Shown piece by piece: positions 25,263 through 30,505 of a DNA stretch of 30,782 bases. The notes below the pieces were generated by a model. It saw only the letters and a program-made list of their open reading frames with translations. It was not told the origin of the DNA and made no database searches. This stretch comes from Priapulus caudatus (lineage: Eukaryota > Priapulida > Priapulimorpha > Priapulimorphida > Priapulidae), in NCBI RefSeq assembly GCF_000485595.1, contig NW_014577467.1, positions 184,639 through 215,420 on the forward strand, given 5' to 3'. The position numbers and the translations under genes were made by a program. Position 1 is the first letter of the stretch; every line of letters starts with the position of its first letter.

Positions 25263-28200
25263 TAGGATAGATAGATGTAGCATGATAGATGAGATAGATA
25301 AGATAGATAGATAGAGTAGATAGATAGATAGATTAGATAGCAATAGATAGATAATAGATAAGATAGTAGATAGGATAGATAGATGAGATATGATAGATAG
25401 AATAGATAGATAATAGATATGTAGTAGTAGATAGATAGATAGAAATATATAACTTTATATTTCCCATTCGACCTAGTTCTTAATATGGAGATGTCCTTGA
25501 CGTAGGATATCTACCACGAACCGCACTTAGCCCCAATAACATGCTGTCGTCATCTCATTGTCTGTATGCTTTGCCTATAATTAAGATGGAGGTTAGCATA
25601 GGCGCGTTGCAGGCATGTGGACACTGCATGATACGTTCTCCGTATTTTAGACCAAATCTTACATGGCTGCGATTATATTGCTGCTTATGTATTTTTAATA
25701 TTGGGCTCGTAGGTTATTGTTGTATAATGGTAAGCAAATGTTACTACAGTAAAAACCGGCTCTATGTACAGAACCTGCATTTTGCCAGTTTTAACGCTGA
25801 AAAGGTTCTTATTAATTGGGGTTTACTGAGAAATTAGGCTGTTTAGGTTCTTAAATGTGTTCTTATTTTCTTTAGATAAAAAGGTGCTTGTTGCTGTAGA
25901 ATATTGGTGCGGTCCAATTGTTTATTTAAACATATGCATATAATTATGTCTAGATGATGCAATCTATACAAATCAAACCCTATTCTGAGCTTATCTTGTG
26001 TTTATAAATTTATAAAATAAGAACCGTGTTTCAAATTTTTAAGGCTAAAACAGCGTTTTTATGTCAAGGGGGCTCTAAAGTTGGAAATCTTAGTCTAACA
26101 AGTTCTTAATACTGTAGTTCTTATAGGCGCGGATTTTACTGTATTGTATTGTGTTTCTGCGGACATTCTCTGCCTACTGTCTATTTCGTGCGGGGAAGAG
26201 TAGTGACTCCTTCGCCTCTAGCCACATGTTAACAACAACACTGTCCTCTAACAACTTCCTGCCTCTAGGGCAACACCTCCGCGCTGGGCACCATTGGCCA
26301 CCCAGCAGCGCCACACGTACCCTGAAGCAACCCTTTCCGCTACACCCCCTGCTCAGTAGCAACCCCTCCAACTTAGCTATTCGGCCTGTAGCTTAACAAC
26401 CCTCTCCACTGGCAACGCGTCTTTTCCGCGCTGGAAACGCCCTCGCAATGCTGCGCACACGCATGCTCTGGCCTCCCCCTTTGCCTTCTCACACTCTCCA
26501 CCCGGTCGCGAATGACGACATATCGCCTGTTTTCATGCGCGAGAGCCAAAATCGCCTCACAAAGCTAAAAGAGAGTGCATTTTGAGTTAACCGAAGTAGC
26601 TTGGCTACCAATCAATAGCAAAAAACCAGACCTGCCGCAACAATCGATTCCGACGGCTGCTTGAAAGAGGAGAACAAAGAAAACAAGTATAGCGCTAACA
26701 TGATTGCGGAAAAATTAGAGCTTGATTCATGCGAAGGAATTTCACATGGCAGGTGTGTTGTGATCAAAGCTATAAGTTGGCATGACAATAGTAGGCCTTT
26801 GACCGCCAATTGTTCACCGCCCATGAAAATTTCGTCCTATGGAAATAGGTTTCCATTTTTGAATTTTGTTGCCGGTAAGGTTTCCAAAAGCTAGAGTGCC
26901 ACTAATTTTGATTATCGTACGCGAAGGTAGTATCGCCTCTTGAACGTGCTTGGAATGCCATTCGAAATAAGTTGCTTTTTAAAGCATTTATAACACATTA
27001 AACATCGGCATTCGTCAACTGGCGTTAGCCTATGGTGATCGCTGCGCTGCATTTTTGTGTTTGAAAGCAGTGATCCGACCTACTTTGTTAGCAAGTGTGC
27101 ATCATTTTAGGTGCAACAGTTTCGAGCCGAGCATAATAATATTATACTCTGTGGTTATTTTAGGCATGGACATAAACGTGTATGTTGGTGATGCGACAAA
27201 CTCCTGAGTGTTTTTTAATTAAATGGTTTCTGTCGTGCTTATTCAGGCTTGCTGCCCTATAGAAGCCCTCTACTGGTTGTGCTAACACATATATACACGC
27301 GAGCTGGTCTGCATATCACGGCTAGACGCAATTTAGCAGCCATACTATGGGAGAGCATAGTCTCCTCACTATCTCTCTCTCTCTCTGCTCTCTCTCTCGC
27401 TCTCTGCTCTCTCGTCTCTCTTCTGCTCTCTTTTTATATATTTAGTCTATATTATATATATTATTATATATAGTATATAGTATAGAATAGTCGGCGTCCC
27501 ATCGCGTACATTATACCGGCGAGCTTCTTGACACACGTAGCACGAGCTAGTTCTGTGTGTGATTAGTCACCTGCGAGTACCGACCAGTTTCGAGTAGAGA
27601 CCAGAAGGATGCCATCAGTCTCTGGTGGTTGCCCATCCCGGACAAGGCTGCCATCTCGGATGACGACTATCTTGTTGGGCTTTCTTGACGGTGGATAGAC
27701 GATGAGCGATAACGAGGGTCGTCCTGTCCTGGCTCGCCCTAGATATATGATATATGAATATTATATGGTTATAGAGTTATATGTCATTATTAGTGTCATT
27801 GTAATAATGGTGTGTTTGTTTGTAACGCTGGCAGCGGTATATATACTATATTATATATATATATGTGTGTGTGTGTGGTGTGTGTGTGGTGTGTGTCCGT
27901 GTGTGTGGTGTGTGTGTGTGTGTCTGTGTGTGTGTGTGTGGTGTGTGTGATTTGTGTTTGTGTGTGGTGTGTGCTATGTGTGTGAATGTGTGCGTGTGTG
28001 CGCGCGCAGCTGTGTGGTGCGCGTCCGCGCGCGTTGTGTTGTGGTGTGTGTGTGCTGCGCGCAGCGAACGTTGGCGTGTATTGTGTGCGTGATGTTGCGT
28101 GGTGCTGTGCGCAGCGCTTTGTTATTGTGTTCGATGTGTTTGGCGTGTGTGCGCGCGCGGTGTGGTGTGTGTGGCGGTGTGGTATGTGTGTGTATGTGTG

Positions 28201-30212
28201 TGCGTGTGTGCTGTGTGTTGCGTGTGCGTGTGCGTGTGCGTGTGCGTGTGCGTGTGCGTTGTGCGTTGTGTGTGTGTGTGTGTGTGCGCGTGTGTGTGCG
28301 CGTGTATGGGTGTATGTTTAATCATATATAACTCACCAGGTCCAAGGCGGCCTGTACGAGCGCCTCACTCTCGTTATCCAGTGATGACGTCGCCTCGTCC
28401 AGGATCAGTATTTTCGGGTTTCTCACCAGGGCGCGCGCGATGGCAATACGCTGCTTCTGGCCGCCGCTCAGTTGTGCGCCACCGTCGCCCACCAACGTGT
28501 GGTATTGCTATAACAGTGAGCAGCGTGTGGTAGTGATATACCAGTGCTATAACAGTAAGATAGAGCATCAGCGACCCGGACATACTGCGACTTATGCCGT
28601 AAAACTCCCGGTCAACGCCGACGTATTGCGACTAATCTCATAGAACTCCTGGTCGCACCTAACATTGAACTTCCTCATTTAGAGAGAAAATTTACATTAA
28701 AGTGATTACGTCACCGTAAATAGTAAAAAATAAAAAATATATTTCCACTTTTTCACAAAATATAAGTAATTCTGTTCACTTTTTATGGTTAAATTGCTGC
28801 ATTATACTTCTTATTTTACTATAATTATTGTTCGATGTAAACATACACTCGTGACTCATACATAGCCCATAGCAAGCAATTAATGTCAGGAACACTAATA
28901 TCAAATCGTCCAGGTTTTTTGGATTTTGTTCTTACTTTTAATGTAAAAAAAGGCAACAAAAATTTCACAAATTTTACCATAGAAAATTCGTGACGTAGTC
29001 AATTTAAATGAATGCCGACTTCATTCAAGAACTTGAAAGTCGAATAAAAATAGTAAAGCGAAGTCGTTTAATGTGAGTCGCTGACCGTTGAAATACTATG
29101 AACTATTCCCCCTCATTAGATGCCATCTCGCTTGCATCATTCATCTCTATTCTAACCCCTCCTAACCGTCGTTCGTTGCTCCCCCACGCCGCTAGCTACT
29201 CTACCGCGTGCTCGTACGTTTGGGAGCGCTGAGATGAACCCGTGAGCGTTGGCTCTCGCTGCGGCGTGACGTATGTCTTCGTCGCTGACTCCCTCCATGC
29301 CGTAACGTATGTTCTCCCCGATGGTCGTCGCGAACAGCACCGGCTCCTGGCTGACGACACCGATGTTGTCGCGATACCAGCGCAGGTTCAACTTCTTTAT
29401 GTCGCAGCCATCCAACGCTACCTGCGCGCATGTCAAGTGCAAGCATCAGTCTAGCAAGTCTGCGCACGTGTATGCCTGCGTCAGACATTGGCGATGATGA
29501 CAAGGGCATGAGTCAAACGCATCACGCTAGAGTTGCGCTATGTAAATGTAACGCCATGTAACGCTAGTACAGTATTACGCTGTGAGAAGACTGTTATGTA
29601 TAGGTGTTGTCATGATATAGTCTTTTTATTATGACACTCTTATTAGTCTGATATGATTGTGTAAATCATCTGTTATGTATATGTTACTAATCTATTCTGT
29701 ATCTTTTATGAATCTGCTATGTTTGTGTAATCGAACTGTTATGTTTCTGTTGTTTATCTGTTATGTATCTTTCATGAAATTGTCATGCATCTATAATAAA
29801 TTCGTTGTGTATGTTTTATGTTTCTGCCATGGAAATTTGTTTGTATCCGTAATTATCCTATTGTGTATATGTTATGAGTCTGGACTTTCGTCCTAGACTA
29901 TTAGTCTTCAACCATCGATATGCGTTGCCGTGTACTCCTGACGTATCGGCCCACATATGCGTAAGCATGCGCATGTGGTATTCGTTCTACGAATCGCTGA
30001 AAACTAAAGCGTCTATCACGAGGATTTCTCACGAATGACAGCGATAAAAATCCCCGCCATGTTGGACGTGACATCATCATACGTACGGAGCCGCCGCTGG
30101 GGTCGTAGAGGCGCTGCATTAGCTGCGCTATGGTGCTCTTTCCGCTTCCGCTAGGTCCGACCAGCGCCACGGACTGGCATGCGGCGACGTGAAGGTTGAG
30201 GTTTCGCAAGAT
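98..30212 (-). CDS. ABCB1: ABCB-family full transporter (P-glycoprotein/MDR-like), 3' part, about 19 distinct exons
   Basis: Exons on the minus strand chain into the order NBD1, acidic linker, second membrane domain (TM7-TM12), NBD2, stop. This is the layout of ABCB full transporters, which use ATP to export amphipathic compounds across the plasma membrane. Both NBDs show Walker A ([18 protein letters not shown]), Q-loop (SQEP), signature (LSGGQ; LSGGE), Walker B (ILILDEAT) and H-loop (IAHRL; IAHRF). Splice phases agree for all junctions outside 9.6-27.7 kb. The first membrane domain and the A-loop of NBD1 lie off the right edge. Within 9.6-27.7 kb exons are duplicated and carry frameshifts, so the gene cannot be translated as it stands. 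The ABCB1/4/11 family call is firm; which ortholog is not. Confidence 0.93.
478..515. promoter_or_regulatory. cluster of E-box (CACGTG) and CRE (TGACGTCA) motifs
   Basis: CACGTG at 478-483, 498-503 and 510-515, with a perfect palindromic TGACGTCA at 482-489 overlapping the first. A fourth CACGTG is at 739-744. E-boxes bind bHLH factors (USF, Myc, HIF-type cores ACGTG) and TGACGTCA binds CREB/ATF. Regulatory function is inference from density alone. Confidence 0.35.
1894..1945. repeat. (AT)n microsatellite
   Basis: Uninterrupted AT dinucleotides for about 50 bp, some 45 bp inside the last intron from the donor at 1989. Confidence 0.95.
1990..2136 (-). CDS. ABCB1: ABCB exon: NBD2 signature, Walker B, D-loop
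   Basis: 49 codons, acceptor tgttaccag, donor AGG|gtatta: [20 protein letters not shown] then [20 protein letters not shown] and SALDANNER. The signature is LSGGE rather than LSGGQ of NBD1; the glycines and serine needed to contact the opposite ATP are kept. The Walker B glutamate is present. Confidence 0.96.
2178..2432. repeat. pentanucleotide satellite mosaic
   Basis: A 5-bp period runs through about 250 bp while the unit changes: aatac and aatgc, then gatgc, then caacg and ccacg, then aatgc, then gatac and aatac again. It reads as one drifting pentamer array with a short unique gap near 2325-2355. Confidence 0.85.
2708..2845. repeat. near-perfect inverted repeat: 63-nt arms, 12-nt loop
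   Basis: Arm 2708-2770 pairs with 2783-2845 at 62 of 63 positions; the loop is 2771-2782. The arms are AT-rich but non-repetitive. It could be a foldback/MITE or a precursor-like hairpin. I see no target-site duplication. Confidence 0.93.
3155..3258 (-). CDS. ABCB1: ABCB exon: NBD2 helical subdomain
   Basis: 104 nt, acceptor tttctttcag, donor CAG|gtgggt: [20 protein letters not shown] then [14 protein letters not shown]. It lies between Q-loop and signature in NBD2. The [10 protein letters not shown] motif is typical of ABCB1-type NBD2. It ends phase 0 and joins to [10 protein letters not shown]. Confidence 0.96.
3314..3408. mobile_element. hAT-type MITE, 95 bp
   Basis: Ends are cagtggttcttaac and, inverted, cagaggttcttaac, the typical TIR of Charlie-like hAT elements. 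Exact 8-bp target duplications gtctaatc flank it at 3306-3313 and 3409-3416, as expected for the hAT superfamily. It is too short to code for transposase. Confidence 0.92.
4142..4246. repeat. (ATC)n trinucleotide repeat
   Basis: Imperfect atc/att units grading into gtc/gtt near 4220-4246, in an intron. Confidence 0.92.
4496..4526. repeat. 8-bp tandem repeat aacattgt, about 4 copies
   Basis: Four head-to-tail copies of aacattgt in an intron. Confidence 0.85.
5990..6140. repeat. purine-rich GA tract
   Basis: agag-rich strand with few pyrimidines, about 45 bp from the donor of the NBD2 Q-loop exon (in transcript direction this is the CT-rich side of the intron). Confidence 0.8.
6186..6288 (-). 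CDS. ABCB1: ABCB exon: NBD2 Q-loop
   Basis: 103 nt, acceptor ttggcag, donor gtaagt. It reads [20 protein letters not shown] then [14 protein letters not shown]. The Q-loop glutamine is in SQEP. It ends with one base (G) that forms glutamate with AG of the next exon, giving the family motif [14 protein letters not shown] across the splice. Confidence 0.96.
6582..6779 (-). CDS. ABCB1: ABCB exon: NBD2 A-loop and Walker A
   Basis: 66 codons, acceptor tttatag, donor GTG|gtaggt. It starts [20 protein letters not shown], with the A-loop tyrosine in HYPTRP stacking the adenine. Walker A is GSSGCGKST at about 6656-6630, followed by [14 protein letters not shown]. Phase 0 at both ends. The codon written GTG near the start is an internal valine, not a start. 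Confidence 0.96.
7078..7234 (-). CDS. ABCB1: ABCB exon: TM12 to NBD2 border
   Basis: 157 nt, acceptor tataacag, donor CTG|gtgagc. It reads [20 protein letters not shown] (TM12) then [20 protein letters not shown] and a segment ending GVRL. It matches the family FSAxVFGAMAxGQxSSFxPDYxKAK. Phase 2 start completes arginine with AG of the TM11 exon; the end is phase 0. Confidence 0.95.
7281..7556. repeat. (GT)n / GTGC microsatellite
   Basis: Long pure GT run at about 7310-7380, followed by a degenerate mix of gtgc, gtat and gcgc units. It lies about 50 bp before the acceptor of the TM12 exon. Confidence 0.95.
7738..7975. repeat. 33-bp minisatellite next to the TM11 exon donor
   Basis: About seven units starting catccgggcactctgcca at 7738, 7771, 7804, 7837, 7870, 7903 and a shortened unit near 7935. 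On the minus strand each unit contains a version of TATTCAGgtgg, matching the real donor GTATTCAG|gtaggg at 7965/7964. One copy at about 7857-7868 has TATTCAGgtgg exactly. Confidence 0.9.
7965..8108 (-). CDS. ABCB1: ABCB exon: TM11
   Basis: 144 nt, acceptor ctctgcag, donor CAG|gtaggg. It reads [20 protein letters not shown] and then a membrane stretch [20 protein letters not shown] ending QYQEVF. It matches KAHxxGxTFSxxQAxxYFxYAxxFxxGAYL of ABCB proteins. Its donor lies directly beside a 33-bp minisatellite whose units resemble the donor region. Confidence 0.95.
8109..8781 (-). other. intron between TM10-loop and TM11 exons
   Basis: About 670 bp, mostly AT-rich. It has a purine-rich stretch at 8110-8290; nothing else stands out. 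Confidence 0.85.
8782..8882 (-). CDS. ABCB1: ABCB exon: intracellular loop after TM10
   Basis: 101 nt, acceptor atttacag, donor gtagga: [20 protein letters not shown] then [13 protein letters not shown]. It matches the family motif TEAIENxRTVxSLxxExxF, the coupling helix that contacts the NBD. It ends in phase 2 (CG) and the next exon supplies T to complete arginine. This is the first clean exon to the left of the error-rich block. Confidence 0.95.
8965..9580. repeat. polypurine GA tract with an internal duplication
   Basis: About 600 bp dominated by agag on the plus strand. Inside it, 9155-9234 and 9262-9335 are imperfect copies sharing cgaggag, ggatataggagggagg and gatagacag-type blocks. 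Confidence 0.85.
9619..9827 (-). CDS. ABCB1: ABCB TM9-TM10 exon (frame-broken)
   Basis: Acceptor tgttatag, donor GAG|gtatgc, about 209 nt. Pieces in different frames read [13 protein letters not shown] (TM9 start), ISWKLTFVI (TM10, family QLTL/WKLT motif), and KAMQEREE before the donor. Only one copy exists in the window. At least three indels separate the pieces. It ends phase 0 and joins to [12 protein letters not shown] of the next, clean exon. Confidence 0.8.
9817..10600. repeat. degenerate minisatellite, about 55-62 bp unit, next to the TM9 exon acceptor
   Basis: Irregular units with cgtgctcctgttgc, tataacaacacgaac and gcattgcgtcaaaa blocks, starting near 9817, 9877, 9933, 9997, 10057, 10112, 10171 and, more diverged, near 10400-10560. 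On the minus strand the unit reads gttgttatat gCAACAGGAGCACG, close to the real exon start gttgttatag|GCACAGGAGCAAG at 9828. One-base indels make exact unit lengths unreliable. Confidence 0.75.
10770..10853 (-). CDS. ABCB1: ABCB intracellular loop exon, copy in block P1 (frame-broken)
   Basis: Same exon as 20753-20670 but with several one-base indels, starting GAATAGCC instead of GAAATAGCC. The donor region reads GGGCgtgatg. In the single-copy version of the gene this copy would join to the TM9-TM10 exon at 9827. Confidence 0.75.
11344..11418 (-). CDS. ABCB1: ABCB TM8 end / intracellular loop exon, copy in block P1 (frameshift)
   Basis: Reads [17 protein letters not shown] and then loses the frame; the P2 copy reads through. 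Acceptor ctctag and donor gtaccc are intact. The three-base length difference from P2 is spread over the last 35 bp. Confidence 0.8.
11816..11907. promoter_or_regulatory. array of ACGTCA motifs, copy P1
   Basis: Six ACGTCA plus one CGTCA in about 90 bp, spaced roughly 10-18 bp. ACGTCA is a CRE/ATF half-site (inverted TGACGT). It may instead be a decayed short tandem repeat. The copy at 21686-21777 has the same seven motifs. Confidence 0.35.
12063..12141 (-). CDS. ABCB1: ABCB TM8 exon, copy in block P1
   Basis: After acceptor aaacaag, GG completes a glycine codon and the frame reads [20 protein letters not shown], a hydrophobic stretch fitting TM8. The likely donor is CAACA|gtactg, but its phase does not match the next exon (which starts phase 0), so an indel or a different donor is probable. 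Confidence 0.6.
12334..12371 (-). CDS. ABCB1: ABCB micro-exon, copy in block P1 (one-base insertion)
   Basis: Same exon as 22221-22185. One extra base after TTTG shifts the frame, so it reads VFAVSRGE instead of VFQFPEEK. Acceptor cactaacag and donor CTAG|gtgagc are both intact. Confidence 0.75.
12640..12890. repeat. (CAG/CCA)n-rich tract, copy P1
   Basis: Runs of cag, cca and ccg triplets in the intron between the TM7 exon and the micro-exon. It recurs at 22380-22700. Open frames of poly-Q, P or A here are by-products of the triplets. Confidence 0.85.
12900..15850. repeat. block Q1: TM7 exon, CA repeats, GGAT and GATA arrays
   Basis: CA-rich DNA at 12950-13160 and 13440-13910 flanks the TM7 exon. 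A unique stretch near 13915-14150 follows, then (GGAT)n at 14165-15590 and (GATA)n at 15590-15845. The same order recurs in Q2 and Q3. Confidence 0.9.
13176..13360 (-). CDS. ABCB1: ABCB linker-TM7 exon, copy in block Q1 (frame-broken)
   Basis: Acceptor cgtcgcag, donor GAG|gtatat. The acidic start [13 protein letters not shown] continues the linker. In a second frame follows TLWRLMKMN, and in further frames EWYC.IIG and [10 protein letters not shown]. This is the family segment WRxLKMNxPEWxxxxxG...AxIFSKxxxVF that opens TM7. At least three indels are needed to read it through. The same exon occurs in Q2 and Q3. Confidence 0.8.
15928..15970 (-). CDS. ABCB1: ABCB acidic linker exon, copy in block R1
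   Basis: A 43-nt exon with acceptor ttaattatag and donor gtaagt, reading [14 protein letters not shown] plus one base. It belongs to the charged linker between NBD1 and TMD2, which in ABCB1 proteins is flexible and phosphorylated (family knowledge). Phase 0 start and phase 1 end fit the TM7 exon, whose GT start completes a glycine codon. Confidence 0.8.
16135..16521. mobile_element. Tigger/pogo-like MITE, copy R1 (387 bp)
   Basis: TIRs cagtaaaaaccctcgta at the left and, inverted, cagtaaaatcccgcgtata at the right, each followed by aagaacct. TA lies on both sides (16133-16134; 16522-16523), the target duplication of the Tc1/mariner/pogo group. Internal copies of ggttctta repeat the subterminal motif. 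No transposase is visible. Confidence 0.8.
17700..20610. repeat. block Q2: extra copy of Q
   Basis: CA-rich 17760-17960 and 18240-18720 around the TM7 exon copy, unique stretch near 18725-18980, (GGAT)n 18990-20390, (GATA)n 20400-20610. It is entered from R1 through a TC repeat and left into P2 through an AT repeat, unlike Q1 and Q3, which sit between P and R. Confidence 0.88.
17991..18176 (-). CDS. ABCB1: ABCB linker-TM7 exon, extra copy in block Q2
   Basis: Another copy of the exon at 13360-13176. [10 protein letters not shown] and FSPKW/VVE-type sequence can be read in alternating frames. The donor lost a base (GAAG|tattg). In transcript order it lies after the P2 exons and before linker copy R1, a position with no role in a normal ABCB protein. 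Confidence 0.65.
20670..20753 (-). CDS. ABCB1: ABCB intracellular loop exon [11 protein letters not shown], copy in block P2
   Basis: 28 codons in frame between acceptor tgcttttag and donor gtgagt: [20 protein letters not shown] then VDASNVQG. It is the classic ABCB motif WFDDxxNSxGxLTxRLxxDAxxVQG before TM9. Copy P1 (10853-10770) has several one-base indels in the same stretch, so P2 is the better sequence here. Confidence 0.9.
20939..21006. repeat. small foldback (16-nt arms), copy P2
   Basis: gcgtataatgacaaat pairs perfectly with atttgtcattatacgc at the other end of a 68-bp AT-rich segment. The P1 counterpart is 11046-11110, with one arm damaged by indels. Confidence 0.75.
21230..21307 (-). 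CDS. ABCB1: ABCB TM8 end / intracellular loop exon, copy in block P2
   Basis: 26 codons in frame, acceptor ctctag, donor gtaccc: [20 protein letters not shown] then HAVLGQ. It matches the family segment FGxxGExLTxRLRxxxFxAMLxQ, the coupling helix after TM8. Phase 0 at both ends, and it joins to EIAWFDDH of the next exon. Copy P1 (11418-11344) is three bases shorter and shifts frame near its end. Confidence 0.85.
21686..21777. promoter_or_regulatory. array of ACGTCA motifs, copy P2
   Basis: Counterpart of 11816-11907 with the motifs retained despite indels between them. Confidence 0.35.
21920..21996 (-). CDS. ABCB1: ABCB TM8 exon, copy in block P2 (indels)
   Basis: Counterpart of 12141-12063. 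WLMLI is readable after the acceptor aaacaag. Compared with P1 it lacks two bases at its start and others further on, so the frame breaks. It encodes the start of TM8. Confidence 0.55.
22185..22221 (-). CDS. ABCB1: ABCB micro-exon [12 protein letters not shown], copy in block P2
   Basis: A 37-nt exon, acceptor cactaacag, reading [12 protein letters not shown] plus one base. It follows ..FSKVVE of the TM7 exon and encodes the extracellular loop between TM7 and TM8. Here the exon is in frame, but the donor has lost one g (CTAG|tgagc), while copy P1 keeps the donor CTAG|gtgagc and has a one-base insertion in the exon. Confidence 0.75.
22380..22700. repeat. (CAG/CCA)n-rich tract, copy P2
   Basis: Counterpart of 12640-12890, with cleaner triplets and a C homopolymer at about 22443-22456. 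Confidence 0.85.
22735..25440. repeat. block Q3: third copy of Q
   Basis: CA-rich 22800-23020 and 23330-23840 around the TM7 exon copy, unique stretch near 23845-24100, (GGAT)n 24105-25150, (GATA)n 25155-25445. The GGAT array is shorter than in Q1 and Q2. Confidence 0.88.
23041..23240 (-). CDS. ABCB1: ABCB linker-TM7 exon, copy in block Q3 (frame-broken)
   Basis: Third copy of the exon described at 13360-13176. The acidic E/R-rich start, the WRL..KMN motif and the VVE end can all be found, but only in different frames. The donor has lost its first g (GAG|tgattt). It is the most damaged of the three copies. Confidence 0.65.
25531..25574 (-). CDS. ABCB1: ABCB acidic linker exon, copy in block R2 (indels)
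   Basis: Second copy of the 43-nt linker exon seen intact at 15970-15928. The acceptor ttaattatag is kept, but the exon has small indels and the donor reads GGGGctaag instead of gggtaag. It would join the NBD1 H-loop exon to the TM7 exon. Confidence 0.65.
25747..26141. mobile_element. Tigger/pogo-like MITE, copy R2 (395 bp)
   Basis: The same insertion as 16135-16521 in the duplicated block, with the same TA flanks. It is not an independent insertion. Confidence 0.8.
27571..27738 (-). CDS. ABCB1: ABCB exon: NBD1 H-loop and start of linker, frame-broken
   Basis: Reading [20 protein letters not shown] gives the end of NBD1 with the switch histidine in IAHR. After KKA one extra base shifts the frame; the shifted frame continues [11 protein letters not shown]. 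Further shifts are needed before GLYSKLV. An extra G also follows the acceptor ctag at 27740-27739. Donor cag|gtgact at 27570 is the likely end. Three or more indels in 168 bp look like sequencing error, since the amino-acid signal stays conserved across frames. Confidence 0.8.
27863..28313. repeat. GT/GCGT-rich microsatellite
   Basis: Degenerate gtgt, gcgt and gcgc units through 450 bp, ending about 25 bp before the donor of the NBD1 signature exon at 28336. Cysteine/valine-rich frames here are not genes. Confidence 0.92.
28337..28507 (-). CDS. ABCB1: ABCB exon: NBD1 signature, Walker B and D-loop
   Basis: 57 codons, acceptor gttatag, donor gtgagt, phase 0. It begins [20 protein letters not shown], so the ABC signature is canonical LSGGQ. 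Walker B is ILILDEAT with the catalytic glutamate, and the D-loop is SSLD. It ends ALVQAALDL, where the H-loop exon should follow. This is the last fully clean exon before the error-rich block. Confidence 0.95.
28508..29217 (-). other. intron between NBD1 Q-loop and signature exons
   Basis: About 700 bp, AT-rich in 28660-29100. I see no repeat array, element or coding signal. Confidence 0.85.
29218..29421 (-). CDS. ABCB1: ABCB exon: NBD1 Q-loop
   Basis: 68 codons between acceptor gcgcag and donor gtacga, phase 0 at both ends. It holds [20 protein letters not shown], the Q-loop segment [18 protein letters not shown], and a helical part ending ISALPN. The Q-loop glutamine coordinates magnesium and couples ATP binding to the membrane domain. 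The sequence is uninterrupted and matches the family without gaps. Confidence 0.95.
29580..29890. repeat. degenerate short tandem repeat with ctgttatgt core
   Basis: In the intron between the first two NBD1 exons of the window, variants of ctgttatgta/ctgctatgttt recur about every 25-35 bp. The array is T-rich and too diverged for a firm unit length. Confidence 0.55.
30087..30212 (-). CDS. ABCB1: ABCB exon: NBD1 Walker A
   Basis: 42 codons from acceptor ..ctgcag to donor |gtacgt. It starts ILRNLNLHV and carries the P-loop GPSGSGKST at about 30158-30132, followed by [13 protein letters not shown]. It binds ATP phosphate in the first nucleotide-binding domain. The upstream exon, holding the A-loop tyrosine, is outside the window. 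It ends in phase 0 and joins cleanly to [12 protein letters not shown] of the next exon. Confidence 0.95.
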
Positions 30213-30505
30213 CTGCAGTTAAGAACATATCGCTGTTCAACATTGTAGGCGCGTGCTATTGTCAACGTGTAGTCGTGCATACTCGTTTTTTGTATGATCA
30301 CGCCGCGCCGCTGTCACGCGCAAAAGAAACCAGGGAAACGATGGGGGTAATGTCAAGGCGCTAACATGTATTGTCATACACCACCGACACCTCGATAGTC
30401 AATATCCACACCCGACAATCAACGTCAAAATCAATATCAATATCAATGAACAACACCAACAATCAATATCAGCATCAGCAACCGACGCACTCGTACGGTC
30501 TTTCG

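Larger units (their letters stand above)
25440..27360. repeat. block R2: second copy of R
   Basis: Same order as R1. It ends in a TC-rich repeat at 27365-27430 that leads towards the NBD1 H-loop exon, so this copy has the expected genomic neighbour. Confidence 0.88.

Noticed and set aside
26661-26894. Plus-strand frame of 77 residues in block R2
   Set aside because: The R1 counterpart (about 17020-17230) does not keep the frame, and no family motif is visible.
98-30212. Two separate half-transporter genes (one per NBD)
   Set aside because: A charged linker exon and TM7-TM12 exons connect NBD1 to NBD2 on one strand with matching splice phases, as in a full ABCB transporter; no promoter or stop separates them.
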